From assembly GCF_022343555.1 (NCBI RefSeq), contig NZ_JAKQZH010000001.1:1406008-1470007 (forward strand): a stretch of DNA of 64,000 nt, written 5' to 3'. The notes under the pieces are model-generated. The model did not search any database and had not been told where the DNA came from. It saw only the letters and a program-made list of their open reading frames with translations. The DNA comes from Marinobacter sp. C7. GTDB taxonomy: Bacteria > Pseudomonadota > Gammaproteobacteria > Pseudomonadales > Oleiphilaceae. This document shows, one piece after another, positions 48,283 through 58,760 of the stretch; the stretch's first letter is position 1; every line of letters starts with the position of its first letter. Position numbers and translations under genes: made by a program.

Positions 48283-48950
48283 ACACAAACGAGTATTCGA
48301 GCGAAATCAAGGTCCGGGCCGAGGGAATTGAGCTGGAAGGTAGCCTGAGTGTTCCCGACGGTGTTCAGGGGATCGTCGTCTTCGCCCACGGCAGCGGCAG
48401 TAGTCGCTTCAGTCCGCGTAATCGTGCTGTTGCGCAGTTCCTGAATGAGGGTGGTCTGGCTACCTTGCTTTTCGATCTGTTGACAGCGGAGGAGAACGAC
48501 ATCGACATGCAGACCCGGAGGCTGCGTTTCGATATTGGTTTGCTGAGTCGGCGTCTGATCGGTGCGGTGGATTGGCTCGGTAAACAGGCGTCAGTCTGTG
48601 ACCTCCAGATAGGGCTGTTTGGAGCCAGCACCGGCGCAGCTGCAGCACTCATTGCGGCTGCCCGGCGTCCCGAAGCTGTAGCTGCGGTGGTTTCTCGTGG
48701 TGGACGGGCGGATCTGGCCGGTGAGGATTTACCCCTGGTCGAGGCGCCAACGCTCCTTATCGTGGGTGGTCTTGATCAGGCGGTCATCGGAATGAACCGC
48801 TGGGCGGCAAGTCAAATGCGAATTGAACCGAGATTGGAAATTGTGGCCGGCGCCAGCCATCTGTTCGAAGAGCCGGGAACAATGGAACAGGTTGCCCGCC
48901 TGACCCGGGACTGGTTTGTCCAGCATCTGGTACCAATGAAAGGCCGGTAG
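48279..48950 (+). CDS. Alpha/beta hydrolase of the dienelactone hydrolase type
   Basis: A 223-residue hydrolase. The nucleophile elbow is GASTG (IGLFGASTGAAAALIAAA), the oxyanion region is VVFAHGSGSSRFSPRN, and the C-terminal acid and histidine are likely in IVGGLDQAV and ASHLFEEPGTMEQV. ATG 48279 overlaps the previous stop (ATGA); GTG at 48270 is possible. The coupled phosphoribosyltransferase gene indicates a joint role, but the reaction is not known. It is cytoplasmic, with no signal peptide. Confidence 0.85.
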   Translation: MNTNEYSSEIKVRAEGIELEGSLSVPDGVQGIVVFAHGSGSSRFSPRNRAVAQFLNEGGLATLLFDLLTAEENDIDMQTRRLRFDIGLLSRRLIGAVDWLGKQASVCDLQIGLFGASTGAAAALIAAARRPEAVAAVVSRGGRADLAGEDLPLVEAPTLLIVGGLDQAVIGMNRWAASQMRIEPRLEIVAGASHLFEEPGTMEQVARLTRDWFVQHLVPMKGR

Positions 48951-49038
48951 CTCGACGGTAATTGTTGTGCGCGTGGTCTCGGGTTGTCAGCTATGGTATT
49001 TTTCCCGGCCCGAGCTGAAACTGACTGATCAAGCGACC

Positions 49039-49542
49039 ATGCCCGAGATCTCAAGCGACCGATACTGGATGTCCCGCGCTCTGCAGTTGGCGCAACAGGC
49101 TGCAGTGGCAGGAGAAGTACCCGTTGGCGCCATCGTCGTTCTCGGCGGCAAAGAAATTGGCGCCGGGTTCAATGCCCCCATCTCCGGTTGTGATCCCACC
49201 GCCCACGCCGAGATCCGGGCCCTGCGGGATGCCGCTGCCCGGGTCGGTAATTACCGTTTGTCCGGGGCAACGCTTTACGTAACGCTGGAGCCATGTACCA
49301 TGTGCGTCGGAGCAATTGTGCACGGCCGCATCAGTCGCCTGGTCTACGGTGCCGCGGAGCCCAAGGCGGGGGCCGTTGAGTCTGCCCGGCGAACGCTGGA
49401 CGAACCCCATCTGAACTGGGCTGTGGACTCGGTCGGTGGTGTGCTTGAGCAGCAGTGCAGTGAGATTATCAGCGACTTTTTCAGCCGACGCCGGGCGGAA
49501 ATCCGGCGCCAGCGCCAGTCATCATCCCCAGGGAAGGAGTAG
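49039..49542 (+). CDS. tadA: tRNA-specific adenosine deaminase TadA
   Basis: TadA converts A34 to inosine in tRNA-Arg(ACG). The 167-residue protein matches E. coli TadA (167). Zinc ligands and catalytic acid are H56 and E58 (HAEIRAL) plus C86 and C89 (PCTMCVGA), followed by the RNA-contact block RLVYGAAEPKAGAVES. ATG 49039 is chosen because it begins close to the family start; a frame from 48967 adds 24 residues that do not fit. Confidence 0.95.
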   Translation: MPEISSDRYWMSRALQLAQQAAVAGEVPVGAIVVLGGKEIGAGFNAPISGCDPTAHAEIRALRDAAARVGNYRLSGATLYVTLEPCTMCVGAIVHGRISRLVYGAAEPKAGAVESARRTLDEPHLNWAVDSVGGVLEQQCSEIISDFFSRRRAEIRRQRQSSSPGKE

Positions 49543-49551
49543 CCTGTACCC

Positions 49552-50547
49552 ATGAAAGTACTTGTTACCGGCGGAGCCGGATATATTGGTAGTCACGTGG
49601 TCCGGCAGCTGGCTGAGGCAGGTCACGATATTGTTGTCTATGACAACCTTTCCACCGGTTACCGTTGGGCCGTGACCGCCGGCGAGCTGGTGGTGGGGGA
49701 TCTGGCGGACGAGGCGGCCATTGATCGGCTGTTTTCCGAGCACCGTTTTGAGGCAGTTCTTCATTTTGCCGCCCACATAGTCGTGCCCGAATCAGTGGCC
49801 AATCCCCTCAAGTATTACAGCAACAACACCCGTAACACCCTGAACCTTTTGAAGGCCATGGAACGATATCAGGTTCCGTACATGGTCTTCTCCTCCACGG
49901 CGGCGGTCTATGGCATGCCGGAGCAGCAGGTACTGACCGAAGACCTGCCGCTGGCTCCGATCAATCCGTACGGGGCATCAAAGATGATGAGCGAACGGAT
50001 GATCATGGATCTTGCGGCGGCGTCGAGTCTGAACTATGTCATCCTGCGCTATTTCAATGTCGCCGGAGCCAACCCTGATGGCCTGCTCGGGCAGGCAACG
50101 CCTGAGGCGACGCACCTGATCAAGGTCGCCTGTGAGTGCGTTACGGGACAACGGGATGGCATGAGTGTGTTCGGTACGGATTACGAAACACGTGACGGCA
50201 CCTGCATTCGTGATTACATCCATGTGGAAGACCTCGCCAAGGCCCATGTTATGGCGCTGGATTACATGGCGAAGGGCGGCGATTCAAAGGTTCTTAACTG
50301 TGGTTATGGTCGCGGGTTTACCGTTCGCGAGGTAATCGACGTGGTCAAGCAGGTGTCTGGCGTTGATTTTCCGGTCACCGAAACCGGCCGGCGAGCGGGC
50401 GATCCGGCAGCCTTGATGGCGGATAACACCCTGATCCGAGGAACCCTCGGTTGGCAGCCGGACCATGATGATCTGGAAACAATTGTGAGGACGGCCCTCG
50501 ATTGGGAGGCTATCTGGCAGAGAAAAAAAGCCTCCGGCAAACAGTGA
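49552..50547 (+). CDS. galE: UDP-glucose 4-epimerase
   Basis: GalE interconverts UDP-glucose and UDP-galactose. The 331-residue short-chain dehydrogenase has the NAD-binding motif GGAGYIGSH at 7-15 and catalytic Y140 and K144 in YGASK. Conserved blocks NPLKYYSNN and RYFNVAGA are present, as is the C-terminal YGRGFTVREVI. It lies 9 bp after tadA and 44 bp before ugd, so it probably supplies sugar nucleotides with Ugd for surface polysaccharide or lipopolysaccharide. Confidence 0.95.
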   Translation: MKVLVTGGAGYIGSHVVRQLAEAGHDIVVYDNLSTGYRWAVTAGELVVGDLADEAAIDRLFSEHRFEAVLHFAAHIVVPESVANPLKYYSNNTRNTLNLLKAMERYQVPYMVFSSTAAVYGMPEQQVLTEDLPLAPINPYGASKMMSERMIMDLAAASSLNYVILRYFNVAGANPDGLLGQATPEATHLIKVACECVTGQRDGMSVFGTDYETRDGTCIRDYIHVEDLAKAHVMALDYMAKGGDSKVLNCGYGRGFTVREVIDVVKQVSGVDFPVTETGRRAGDPAALMADNTLIRGTLGWQPDHDDLETIVRTALDWEAIWQRKKASGKQ

Positions 50548-50591
50548 GTTTCGACCTTTTTACCCATTTGGACAGGTTTGAGAAGTAACCC

Positions 50592-51938
50592 ATGAAGATC
50601 ACAATTTTCGGTACGGGATATGTCGGACTGGTAACCGGCGCCTGCCTGGCTGACGTTGGCCATCATGTCCTTTGTATGGACGTGGACCAGGCAAAGATCG
50701 ACAGACTCCGCGATGGCCAGATTCCCATTTACGAACCGGGTCTGGACGCGATTGTCCGGCACACGGTGGAAGCGGGCCGGCTGGCTTTCACCACCGACAC
50801 CGAGGAAGCGGTAAAACACGGCGTACTCCAGTTCATTGCCGTGGGAACCCCGCCCGATGAAGACGGCTCGGCAGACCTCCAGTACGTCACTGCCGTTGCC
50901 AGATCCATCGGCCAGTACATGGATGGGTACAAGGTGGTGGTCGACAAGTCGACGGTTCCGGTTGGTACCGGTGACAAGGTGCGTGCAGCCCTGCAGGCAC
51001 AGCTGGATCATCGTGGTCTTGAGCTGGAATTCGATGTGGTCTCCAACCCCGAATTCCTGAAAGAAGGTGCGGCTATCAACGATTTCATGAAGCCGGACCG
51101 TATCATTGTCGGAACCGACAGCGAGAAGGCTGCGGATCTGTTACGTGAAGTCTATTATCCGTTCAACCGTAGCCACGACCGGATGATTTTCATGGATGTC
51201 CGTTCAGCGGAGCTGACCAAGTACGCTGCCAACTCCATGCTTGCAACCAAAATCAGTTTCATGAATGAAATTGCCAACCTGGCGGAACGGCTGGGGGCGG
51301 ATATCGAGGCGGTGCGCCGGGGTATCGGGTCCGATCCCCGCATCGGATACCACTTCATCTATCCGGGCTGTGGTTACGGTGGCTCCTGCTTCCCGAAGGA
51401 TGTGCAGGCATTGGCGCGCACCGCCCGCGACTGCGGCTATGACGCCCGACTGCTCAATGCTGTGGAAGACGTTAACCACGCCCAGAAGCACGTGCTGTTT
51501 GACAAGATCAGCCATTATTTCCAGGGCAGTCTGGAGGGCAAGGTTGTGGCACTGTGGGGGCTGGCGTTCAAGCCCAATACAGACGACATGCGCGAGGCCT
51601 CTTCCCGCACGCTGATGGAAGATCTGTGGAAAGCCGGAGCCTCTGTTCAGGCCTTTGATCCCGAAGCCATGGAGGAGACCCAGCGTATCTACGGCGACCA
51701 GCCGGGGCTGACCCTGTGTGGAACCAAGGAGCAGGCGCTCAAGGGTGCCGACGTGCTGGCAATCTGCACCGAATGGAAGGAGTTCCGTTCCCCGGACTTT
51801 GAGGTGGTGGCGACAAACCTGCGGGAGCCGGTAGTCTTCGATGGTCGCAACCTCTATGAACCCGAAATGCTGGATCGCTATGGCCTGACCTACTATGCCA
51901 TCGGCCGCGGGCGTAACCAGTTCCACTCGGTGGTGTAG
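50592..51938 (+). CDS. ugd: UDP-glucose 6-dehydrogenase
   Basis: Ugd oxidises UDP-glucose to UDP-glucuronate with two NAD+. The 448-residue protein begins [20 protein letters not shown], the Rossmann motif. The active-site cysteine is C266 in [12 protein letters not shown], and the catalytic lysine region is [15 protein letters not shown]. The C-terminal UDP-binding domain follows ([17 protein letters not shown]). It is coupled by position with galE. The product could feed exopolysaccharide or lipid A modification; no glycosyltransferase is nearby. Confidence 0.96.
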   Translation: MKITIFGTGYVGLVTGACLADVGHHVLCMDVDQAKIDRLRDGQIPIYEPGLDAIVRHTVEAGRLAFTTDTEEAVKHGVLQFIAVGTPPDEDGSADLQYVTAVARSIGQYMDGYKVVVDKSTVPVGTGDKVRAALQAQLDHRGLELEFDVVSNPEFLKEGAAINDFMKPDRIIVGTDSEKAADLLREVYYPFNRSHDRMIFMDVRSAELTKYAANSMLATKISFMNEIANLAERLGADIEAVRRGIGSDPRIGYHFIYPGCGYGGSCFPKDVQALARTARDCGYDARLLNAVEDVNHAQKHVLFDKISHYFQGSLEGKVVALWGLAFKPNTDDMREASSRTLMEDLWKAGASVQAFDPEAMEETQRIYGDQPGLTLCGTKEQALKGADVLAICTEWKEFRSPDFEVVATNLREPVVFDGRNLYEPEMLDRYGLTYYAIGRGRNQFHSVV

Positions 51939-51940
51939 TC

Positions 51941-52360
51941 ATGGACCGGGAATTCGAGTTACATGAGCGACTGGCTGCGGATACCTTCCTGCTGGGCAGG
52001 ACCCGCCTGTGCGAAGTCCGGCTGATGAATGAGAAAACCTGGCCCTGGGTCATCCTGGTGCCGGCGATCGCAGGCATCCGCGAGATCTATGAACTTCCAG
52101 AAGCGCAACAGCAGAGACTGATGACGGAGTCGTCCGCGCTGAGCCGCGCCATGATGGAGGCGTTCAAAGGTGACAAGATGAATGTTGCGGCGCTGGGTAA
52201 CATGGTGCCGCAACTTCACATCCACCATATCGTTCGCTTCGAAGGGGATCCGGCCTGGCCGGGTCCCGTATGGGGTGCCCAGCCTCCGGTACCCTATGAA
52301 GACGCTGAGCTTGCGCGGGTCAGGGAAGTGCTGGATCCGGTGCTGGCTGGCCTGGCCTGA
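51941..52360 (+). CDS. HIT-family protein
   Basis: A 139-residue histidine-triad nucleotide hydrolase. The triad is the reduced form H-x-H-H in [13 protein letters not shown], preceded by [11 protein letters not shown], which is typical of the proteobacterial HIT subgroup with a WPGPVWG block. It starts 2 bp after ugd, so it is probably in the same unit, and it is convergent with fabR. The natural substrate of this subgroup is not established. Confidence 0.9.
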   Translation: MDREFELHERLAADTFLLGRTRLCEVRLMNEKTWPWVILVPAIAGIREIYELPEAQQQRLMTESSALSRAMMEAFKGDKMNVAALGNMVPQLHIHHIVRFEGDPAWPGPVWGAQPPVPYEDAELARVREVLDPVLAGLA

Positions 52361-52365
52361 ATCGT

Positions 52366-52980
52366 TCAGCGCCTTCGGGCAAGCGTTTGTGAGCCCACCA
52401 GGATCATCCGGAGCTCCGTTTTCAGCTTCACTTTCAGTTCTTCCTTTTCCTTTGGGGTGGCATCGAGTGCTTCGGCGCCCTGGTTGAAAACCAGTGTCAC
52501 CATTGCCTCTGCTACCAGACGTGCATCCACCAGGGGTTTGCCCTGTTCCTCGGCAAATCGGCGCAGGTCATCGGCCAGTTCCGTCACGAAATGATCGATC
52601 TCCGCCTTCACCGCTGTCCGGAACGGTTTGGAAACACCCGTTCTTTCGCGCAGCATCAATCGGAACAGGTTGGCGTTGTTGCCCAGGTACTCCATGAACG
52701 TATCCACGGAGGTGGAGATGGCGCTGCCATCCCGGGCGATCCGTTTGCGGGCCTGGCGCATCAGTTGGCGGAGGGCGACACCGCCTTCGTCCACCAGAGC
52801 GAGTCCGAGTTCATCCAGTTCCGAGAAGTGGCGGTAAAAGGATGTTGGGGCTATACCGGCTTCCCGTGCAACCTCCCTGAGACTGAGGCTGCCGAAGCCC
52901 CGATCGGCACTGAGCTGCGAGAGTGCAGCGTCCATTAAGGCGCGTCGGGTTTTCAGTTTTTGTTCCGCTCTGGTGGTCAA
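52366..52980 (-). CDS. fabR: Fatty-acid biosynthesis repressor FabR (TetR family)
   Basis: FabR senses the balance of unsaturated and saturated acyl chains and represses fabA and fabB. The 204-residue protein starts at TTG 52980 with GGAG eight bases before. The helix-turn-helix ([35 protein letters not shown]) and the central block [12 protein letters not shown] match the E. coli FabR pattern closely. Its promoter shares the 332 bp gap with aspS. No fab gene is in this window. Confidence 0.9.
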   Translation of the reverse strand: MTTRAEQKLKTRRALMDAALSQLSADRGFGSLSLREVAREAGIAPTSFYRHFSELDELGLALVDEGGVALRQLMRQARKRIARDGSAISTSVDTFMEYLGNNANLFRLMLRERTGVSKPFRTAVKAEIDHFVTELADDLRRFAEEQGKPLVDARLVAEAMVTLVFNQGAEALDATPKEKEELKVKLKTELRMILVGSQTLARRR

Positions 52981-53070
52981 CTTCTGGCTCCAACCGGCTT
53001 TGTGAAGAGGGCATTCTAGCGGCCAGCTATCCCACAGTCATCCGAGTGCCTGATTTGCACACCAGCGCGC

Positions 53071-53099
53071 CTGATTTTCGGTCTCATTGTGTTTATAAT
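53071..53099 (+). promoter_or_regulatory. Probable sigma-70 promoter of aspS
   Basis: A consensus TATAAT lies at 53094-53099. A poor -35 (CTGATT at 53071-53076) is 17 bp upstream. If used, transcription starts near 53107 and the aspS leader is about 205 nt and includes the long palindromic repeat at 53155-53265. The -10 is convincing; the -35 is weak. Confidence 0.5.
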
Positions 53100-53154
53100 G
53101 GGCCGCTTTTCCAGTAAGGTCGCAAAAATTTTCGCGATCCACACTTTGCTGCAA

Positions 53155-53265
53155 GCAAGCTGGTGGAGATGGCTTTCCGAAACACGCTGTGAATACGTCC
53201 GTGTACGCTCGGCTCCGCCATCCATGGCTCCGCACGGTTTCGGAAAGCCATCTCCACCAGCTTGC
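53155..53265. repeat. 111 bp element with 29 bp perfect terminal inverted repeats
   Basis: The left arm (53155-53183) begins GCAAGCTGGTGGAGATGG and the right arm (53237-53265) is its exact complement. The 53 bp centre contains two direct copies of GGCTCCGC flanking CCATCCATGG. No transposase is present. It looks like a dispersed palindromic repeat (REP- or MITE-like); I recall similar sequences in Marinobacter genomes but cannot verify this. It lies 47 bp upstream of the aspS start codon and fills much of the 332 bp fabR-aspS gap. Confidence 0.85.
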
Positions 53266-53312
53266 CCAGACAATTGAGTTAAACGAATACATCAAACGTA
53301 ACGGGAACCGGT

Positions 53313-55112
53313 ATGCGCAGTCATTATTGCGGTGGGATCAACGAATCCCACATCGATCAGGAAGTCACACTTTGCGGATGGGTACACCGCCGCCGTGACC
53401 ATGGTGGGGTTATCTTCCTGGATCTGCGAGATCGGGATGGTATGTCCCAGGTGGTTGTCGATCCGGACACCCCTGAAAGCTTTGCCCTGGCGGAGAAGGT
53501 CCGCAGCGAATTCGTGATTCAGGTCACCGGCCGCGTGCGTCGTCGTCCGGCGGGTACCGAGAACAACAACATGCCCACCGGCCAGGTGGAATTGTTGGGT
53601 AAAGAGCTGACCATCCTGAACGCTGCCGCCACACCCCCGTTCCCCCTGGACGAGCACGTAGACGTGGGCGAGGACGTGCGCCTGCGCTACCGGTTCGTGG
53701 ACCTGCGTCGTCCGGAAATGATCAACCGTCTGCGGTTCCGCTCCCGGGTTACCAGCTACATCCGGAACTTCCTGGACAGCCGCGGCTTCATGGACGTGGA
53801 AACCCCGATCCTGACCCGTGCAACCCCGGAAGGTGCCCGTGACTACCTCGTTCCGAGCCGTACCCACGAGGGTTCCTTCTTCGCGCTGCCCCAGTCCCCG
53901 CAGCTGTTCAAGCAGCTGCTGATGGTCTCCGGCGTTGACCGGTACTACCAGATCGCCAAGTGTTTCCGGGACGAGGACCTGCGGGCCGATCGTCAGCCGG
54001 AATTCACCCAGGTGGACATCGAGGCATCGTTCATCGATGAGAAGACCTTGATGGAGCTGAACGAGGACATGGTTCGCTCCCTGTTCAAGGATGTTCTCGA
54101 TGTCACTCTGCCGGAATTTCCCCGCATGCCACATTCAGAGGCCATGCAGCGCTTCGGCAGCGACAAGCCGGACCTGCGTATTCCTCTGGAGCTGGTGGAC
54201 GTCAATGACCTGGTTGAAAAGGTGGACTTCAAGGTGTTCGCCGGCCCGGCCAAGGATCCCAAAGGCCGTGTTGCTGCCCTGCGTGTTCCCAAAGGCGGCG
54301 AACTGACCCGTAAACAGATCGACGACTACACCAAGTTTGTCGGTATCTACGGTGCAAAGGGGCTGGCTTATATCAAGGTCAACGAACTGGCCAAAGGGGT
54401 TGAAGGTCTGCAGTCTCCGATCATCAAGTTCCTCGGTGACGACGTGGCCCAGGCCATCATGGAGCGCGTGGGTGCAGAAGACGGCGACATCGTGTTCTTT
54501 GGTGCCGACAAGACTACGGTGGTCAACGAAGCCCTGGGGGCGCTGCGTGTGAAACTGGGTCATGACCTGAACATGCTCACCTGCGAGTGGGCGCCGCTGT
54601 GGGTTGTGGACTTCCCGATGTTCGAGGAAACCCCGGATGGCGGACTCACCGCGATTCACCACCCGTTTACTGCACCGTCCTGCTCGCCGGAAGAACTGGC
54701 GGCGGATCCGGCCAACGCGCTGTCCCGCGCCTACGACATGGTGCTGAACGGTACCGAGCTCGGCGGCGGTTCCATCCGTATCCACGACGAAAAAATGCAG
54801 GAAGCTGTGTTCCGCATCCTGGGTATCGGTGAGGAAGAAGCCCGCGCCAAGTTCGGCTTCCTGCTCGACGCCCTGAAGTTCGGTTGCCCACCCCATGGTG
54901 GTCTGGCGTTCGGTCTGGATCGTCTGGTCATGCTGATGACCGGCGCCTCTTCCATCCGGGACGTCATTGCCTTCCCGAAGACCCAGAGCGCCACCTGTCT
55001 GATGACCCAGGCGCCGGGCGAGGTGGACGAGAAGCAACTGCGCGAGCTGCATATACGTCTGCGCCGTTCCGCCAAGCCGGTTGAGGGCAACAAGGCCGAA
55101 GACAGCGAGTAA
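53313..55112 (+). CDS. aspS: Aspartyl-tRNA synthetase, probably non-discriminating (Asp/Asn)
   Basis: A 599-residue bacterial-type AspRS. It has an N-terminal OB anticodon-binding domain (about 1-105), class II catalytic core with motif 2 in [17 protein letters not shown], a GAD insertion domain (about 285-420), and motif 3 [13 protein letters not shown]. In the anticodon domain it has H30 (RRRDHGG) and G81 ([10 protein letters not shown]), where E. coli has Leu and Lys. That pair is associated with non-discriminating enzymes that also make Asp-tRNA-Asn, later amidated by GatCAB. The function as AspRS is certain; non-discrimination is inferred. Confidence 0.96.
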   Translation: MRSHYCGGINESHIDQEVTLCGWVHRRRDHGGVIFLDLRDRDGMSQVVVDPDTPESFALAEKVRSEFVIQVTGRVRRRPAGTENNNMPTGQVELLGKELTILNAAATPPFPLDEHVDVGEDVRLRYRFVDLRRPEMINRLRFRSRVTSYIRNFLDSRGFMDVETPILTRATPEGARDYLVPSRTHEGSFFALPQSPQLFKQLLMVSGVDRYYQIAKCFRDEDLRADRQPEFTQVDIEASFIDEKTLMELNEDMVRSLFKDVLDVTLPEFPRMPHSEAMQRFGSDKPDLRIPLELVDVNDLVEKVDFKVFAGPAKDPKGRVAALRVPKGGELTRKQIDDYTKFVGIYGAKGLAYIKVNELAKGVEGLQSPIIKFLGDDVAQAIMERVGAEDGDIVFFGADKTTVVNEALGALRVKLGHDLNMLTCEWAPLWVVDFPMFEETPDGGLTAIHHPFTAPSCSPEELAADPANALSRAYDMVLNGTELGGGSIRIHDEKMQEAVFRILGIGEEEARAKFGFLLDALKFGCPPHGGLAFGLDRLVMLMTGASSIRDVIAFPKTQSATCLMTQAPGEVDEKQLRELHIRLRRSAKPVEGNKAEDSE

Positions 55113-55124
55113 ATTCTGACAGTC

Positions 55125-55148
55125 GGGGGCGGGCCCGGCCCGCTCCCC
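55125..55148 (+). repeat. GC-only hairpin between aspS and yebC
   Basis: GGGGGCGGG (55125-55133) can pair with CCCGCTCCCC (55139-55148) around a 5 nt loop, allowing one wobble. There is no T tract, so it is not an intrinsic terminator; it could slow ribosomes or protect an mRNA end in the 58 bp aspS-yebC gap. Confidence 0.45.
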
Positions 55149-55170
55149 GGACGATGGACGGAGGTTAGGC

Positions 55171-55914
55171 ATGGCTGGTCACAGTAAATGGGCCAACATC
55201 AAGCATCGCAAGGCAGCCCAGGATGCCAAGCGTGGCAAGATCTTCACCAAAATCATCCGGGAACTGACCGTCGCCGCCCGCCTGGGCGGCGGTGATCCCA
55301 ACGACAATCCCAGGCTCCGGGCCGTTGTCGACAAGGCCCTGACGGCCAACATGAAGAAGGACACCATCGAGAGGGCGATCGAGCGTGGCGCCGGCGGTGG
55401 CGATGACAGCAACTACGAGGAGCTGACATACGAGGGTTACGGCCCTGGGGGTGTCGCGGTTTTTGTCGAGGCCATGACCGACAACAAGAACCGGACTGTT
55501 GCCGAGGTTCGTCACGCGTTCAACAAGTTCGGTGGTAATCTCGGTACCGATGGTTCCGTGGCTTACCTGTTCACCAAGCAGGGCATCATCTCCTACAGTC
55601 CGGAAGTGGACGGCGACCGGTTGATGGAAGCCGCGCTGGAAGCCGGTGCCGAGGACCTGCAGGAACAGGAGGATGGTTCCTATGAGATTGTGACCACGCC
55701 GGAGGAATACCTGGACGTCAAGGAATCCCTGGTTGAGGCGGGGCTGCAGCCAGACAACTCCGAAGTCACCATGGTGCCTTCCACCCGGGTCGAACTGGAC
55801 CGGGATGGTGCGGAAACCATCCTCAAGCTGATCGACATGCTTGAGGACCTGGATGACGTGCAGAACGTCTACCACAACGCGGATATCTCCGCAGAGATTA
55901 TGGAATCCCTCTGA
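55171..55914 (+). CDS. yebC: YebC/PmpR-family transcriptional or translational regulator
   Basis: A 247-residue protein beginning [22 protein letters not shown], the invariant start of the YebC family. Three domains are expected, the central acidic one including [21 protein letters not shown]. YebC proteins have been described as DNA-binding regulators (PmpR in Pseudomonas) and more recently as factors that relieve ribosome stalling. It lies directly upstream of ruvCAB, as in many gammaproteobacteria. Confidence 0.96.
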   Translation: MAGHSKWANIKHRKAAQDAKRGKIFTKIIRELTVAARLGGGDPNDNPRLRAVVDKALTANMKKDTIERAIERGAGGGDDSNYEELTYEGYGPGGVAVFVEAMTDNKNRTVAEVRHAFNKFGGNLGTDGSVAYLFTKQGIISYSPEVDGDRLMEAALEAGAEDLQEQEDGSYEIVTTPEEYLDVKESLVEAGLQPDNSEVTMVPSTRVELDRDGAETILKLIDMLEDLDDVQNVYHNADISAEIMESL

Positions 55915-55933
55915 CCATGGCTGGAGCCTGATC

Positions 55934-56461
55934 GTGCCGATCATTCTCGGGGTGGATCCCGGTTCCCGGATTACCGGGTACGGGGTCATCCGTGCCGAAG
56001 GCCGGGTAATCGAGTATATCGACAGCGGCTGTATCCGGGTCGGGGAAAAGCCCATGGCCGAGCGGCTCCAGACCATCTTCCACAGCCTTGCCACACTGAT
56101 CGGTGAGTATCGGCCGGAGGAGTTCGCCATAGAGCAGGTGTTCATGGCCCGAAATCCGGATTCCGCCCTCAAATTGGGACAGGCCCGCGGCGCGGCCATT
56201 GTGAGTGCCGCCAATAGTGGCCTGGCGGTGCACGAGTATTCGGCGCGGCAGGTCAAGCAGGCGGTGGTTGGCAAGGGTGGGGCAGACAAGTCCCAGGTTC
56301 AGCACATGGTGCAGGCCCTCTTGTCTCTGTCCCGTAAACCCCAGGCCGATGCGGCCGATGCCCTGGCGATTGCGCTGTGCCATGCCCACATGAGTCAGAG
56401 TGTGCTGCGTTTGGCAGGGAACGGCGGCAAGGTCCGCAGCGGGCGGGTCAGACAACAATAA
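55934..56461 (+). CDS. ruvC: Crossover junction endodeoxyribonuclease RuvC
   Basis: RuvC resolves Holliday junctions. The start is GTG 55934, with GGAG at the correct distance, giving a 175-residue protein; a longer frame from 55841 overlaps yebC and is not protein-like. The RNase H-like acidic residues are visible in [26 protein letters not shown] and [17 protein letters not shown]. It is followed 30 bp on by ruvA. Confidence 0.97.
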   Translation: MPIILGVDPGSRITGYGVIRAEGRVIEYIDSGCIRVGEKPMAERLQTIFHSLATLIGEYRPEEFAIEQVFMARNPDSALKLGQARGAAIVSAANSGLAVHEYSARQVKQAVVGKGGADKSQVQHMVQALLSLSRKPQADAADALAIALCHAHMSQSVLRLAGNGGKVRSGRVRQQ

Positions 56462-56491
56462 CCGGCTCCCAGGAGCCACAGGAGCTACCCC

Positions 56492-57124
56492 TTGATAGGT
56501 CGTATCCGAGGCATTCTGGTCGACAAGACCCCCGGGCAGGCGTTGGTGGAGTGCGCCGGGCTGGGTTACGAAATTGACATTCCCTACACCACTTTTTTTC
56601 ATCTGCCCGAATCGGGTCAGGAAGTTACCCTTCATACTCACTTTGCCGTACGCGAGGATGCCCAGAGTCTGTATGGCTTCGCGGCTAAGCTGGATCGGGA
56701 TCTGTTCCGGCTGCTGATCAAGGTCAATGGTGTCGGCCCTAAGCTGGCCGTCGGGATCCTGTCCGGTCTCGATGCGCAGCAGTTCATCCGTTGTGTCGAG
56801 GTCAAGGATGCCAACGCGCTGGTCAAGCTGCCCGGTGTCGGCAAGAAAACCGCAGAGCGCCTGCTTATTGAAATGGCCGACCGGATCGGGCAACTTGAAG
56901 GTCAGTTCGTGCCGATGTCGCCGGGCGCGACAGTTGCCGGCGGGGCTGCCTCTGAACAGGTACTGGCTGGTCCGGATCCGAGGGAAGAAGCCGAGGCGGC
57001 CTTGATTGCCCTTGGCTACAAGCCACAGGAAGCTGCAAAAGCGATCAGCAAGGTTGCCGAGGAAGGGGCAACCAGCGAGACCCTGATCCGCCTTGCCCTG
57101 CGGAACATGATTCCCGCCGGATGA
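56492..57124 (+). CDS. ruvA: Holliday junction branch migration protein RuvA
   Basis: RuvA binds the four-way junction and loads RuvB. It starts at TTG 56492 behind AGGAG. The 210 residues comprise an OB-like domain I ([15 protein letters not shown]), domain II with two helix-hairpin-helix motifs ([35 protein letters not shown]), a flexible linker, and the RuvB-binding domain III (about 160-208, [20 protein letters not shown]). Confidence 0.97.
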   Translation: MIGRIRGILVDKTPGQALVECAGLGYEIDIPYTTFFHLPESGQEVTLHTHFAVREDAQSLYGFAAKLDRDLFRLLIKVNGVGPKLAVGILSGLDAQQFIRCVEVKDANALVKLPGVGKKTAERLLIEMADRIGQLEGQFVPMSPGATVAGGAASEQVLAGPDPREEAEAALIALGYKPQEAAKAISKVAEEGATSETLIRLALRNMIPAG

Positions 57125-57271
57125 CCTGACGGTAATATGTCGCCTGAGTGGCGCCAAACCTGTAGAGAGCGTAACGTGACAGTCAGGGGCCCGTTTGTAC
57201 AATTGGGTCAACGTTGATTTGCAGGGCAGGCGCACAGGCACGATGTTGATTCCCATAGAACGGGTGATGCC

Positions 57272-58303
57272 ATGATTGAATCCGACCGACTGATTTCAGC
57301 CGGAACCGGTGACTATGAGGAGGTCCAGGATCGGGCCATCCGTCCGACGCTGCTGTCCGAGTATGTGGGCCAACCCTCGGTTCGGGAGCAGATGGAAATT
57401 TTTATTTCCGCGGCCCGTGGCCGCCGGGAAGCCCTGGACCATGTCCTGATTTTCGGTCCGCCCGGTCTGGGCAAAACCACCCTTGCCAATATCATCGCCA
57501 ACGAGATGGGCGTCGCCATCAAGACCACCTCGGGACCGGTGTTGGAAAAAGCCGGTGATCTGGCAGCCATGCTGACCAACCTCGAAGAAGGCGATGTGCT
57601 GTTTATCGACGAGATTCATCGGCTCAGTGCTGCGGTCGAGGAGGTCCTGTATCCGGCAATGGAGGATTATCAGCTGGATATCATGATCGGGGAGGGGCCG
57701 GCCGCCCGCTCGATCAAGCTGGATCTGCCGCCGTTCACTCTCGTGGGTGCAACCACCCGCGCGGGCCTGCTTACCTCTCCGCTGCGGGATCGTTTCGGTA
57801 TCGTGCAGCGGCTGGAGTTCTACAACACCCGGGATCTGACCGACATTATCATCCGTTCTGCCCGGCTCTCGACCGTCGCGATTGACGAGGCTGGTGCCTT
57901 CGAGATTGCCAGGCGCTCCCGGGGTACTCCGAGGATCGCCAACCGGCTGCTGCGCAGGGTCAGGGATTTTGCCGAAGTGCGCTCCAACGGCCGGATTACC
58001 GCCGAGATTGCGGACCAGGCGCTGAACATGCTCAAGGTGGACAACCAGGGCTTCGATCATATGGACCGCCGACTGTTGCTGGCCATGATCGAAAAGTTCG
58101 ATGGCGGTCCGGTCGGCGTTGAAAGCCTCGCGGCAGCTATCAGCGAGGAGAGGGGGACGATCGAGGATGTGCTCGAGCCTTTCCTGATACAGCAGGGATT
58201 CATGATACGTACGCCCCGTGGGCGCATGGTGACTTCCAACGCCTACCAGCATTTCGGAGTGGTGCCTCCCAAATCGGAAGGCGGGGGTGACCTGTTTGAC
58301 TGA
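57272..58303 (+). CDS. ruvB: Holliday junction branch migration helicase RuvB
   Basis: RuvB is the AAA+ motor of RuvAB. The 343-residue protein has Walker [10 protein letters not shown] at about 64-72, Walker [11 protein letters not shown], sensor 1 [18 protein letters not shown], and a C-terminal winged helix ending [17 protein letters not shown] 147 bp gap separates it from ruvA, longer than usual, so it may have its own promoter. Its last 17 bp overlap ybgC. Confidence 0.98.
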   Translation: MIESDRLISAGTGDYEEVQDRAIRPTLLSEYVGQPSVREQMEIFISAARGRREALDHVLIFGPPGLGKTTLANIIANEMGVAIKTTSGPVLEKAGDLAAMLTNLEEGDVLFIDEIHRLSAAVEEVLYPAMEDYQLDIMIGEGPAARSIKLDLPPFTLVGATTRAGLLTSPLRDRFGIVQRLEFYNTRDLTDIIIRSARLSTVAIDEAGAFEIARRSRGTPRIANRLLRRVRDFAEVRSNGRITAEIADQALNMLKVDNQGFDHMDRRLLLAMIEKFDGGPVGVESLAAAISEERGTIEDVLEPFLIQQGFMIRTPRGRMVTSNAYQHFGVVPPKSEGGGDLFD

Positions 58304-58757
58304 TACAGCCAACGCCCGAGTCTTTGAGCTACCCATCAGGGTCTACATAGAAGATACGGATGCTGGTGGTATCGTTTTCCATGCCAGGTATCTGCATTAC
58401 ATGGAGCGCGCCCGTACCGAGTGGGTGCGCAGTTGCGGGGTCGGTCTCCGGGCAGGCCTGGCAGACAATATCAGCTATGTGGTGCAGCGAATGAACATCC
58501 ATTATTCGGTGCCGGCCCGCCTGGATGATCAGTTGCTGGTTACCGCCGAGCCCGTGGCATACGGCCGGGTATGGATGAATTTCAGGCAGCGCGTCCTGCG
58601 AGCCAGTGACCGGACGTTACTGTGCGAGGCAGATGTTCGCGTGGCCTGCGTGGCACTGGATACCGGCAGACCGAGGCGTTTGCCCGATAATATGCAGGAC
58701 CTGCTGAAGCGCAACGTTCAGCATCCGGACCCAACTAACGGAACCAGCCAGGAGTAA
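58287..58757 (+). CDS. ybgC: Tol-Pal-associated acyl-CoA thioesterase YbgC
   Basis: A 156-residue hotdog-fold thioesterase. The catalytic block is [27 protein letters not shown], with the active-site aspartate in DAGGIVFH. It acts on acyl-CoA or acyl carrier protein and is associated with phospholipid synthesis enzymes. There is no ATG: GTG 58287 (AAGGCGG upstream, inside ruvB) is chosen, and TTG 58296 is an alternative. It opens the tol-pal cluster, 3 bp before tolQ. Confidence 0.93.
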   Translation: MTCLTDTANARVFELPIRVYIEDTDAGGIVFHARYLHYMERARTEWVRSCGVGLRAGLADNISYVVQRMNIHYSVPARLDDQLLVTAEPVAYGRVWMNFRQRVLRASDRTLLCEADVRVACVALDTGRPRRLPDNMQDLLKRNVQHPDPTNGTSQE

Positions 58758-58760
58758 AAG

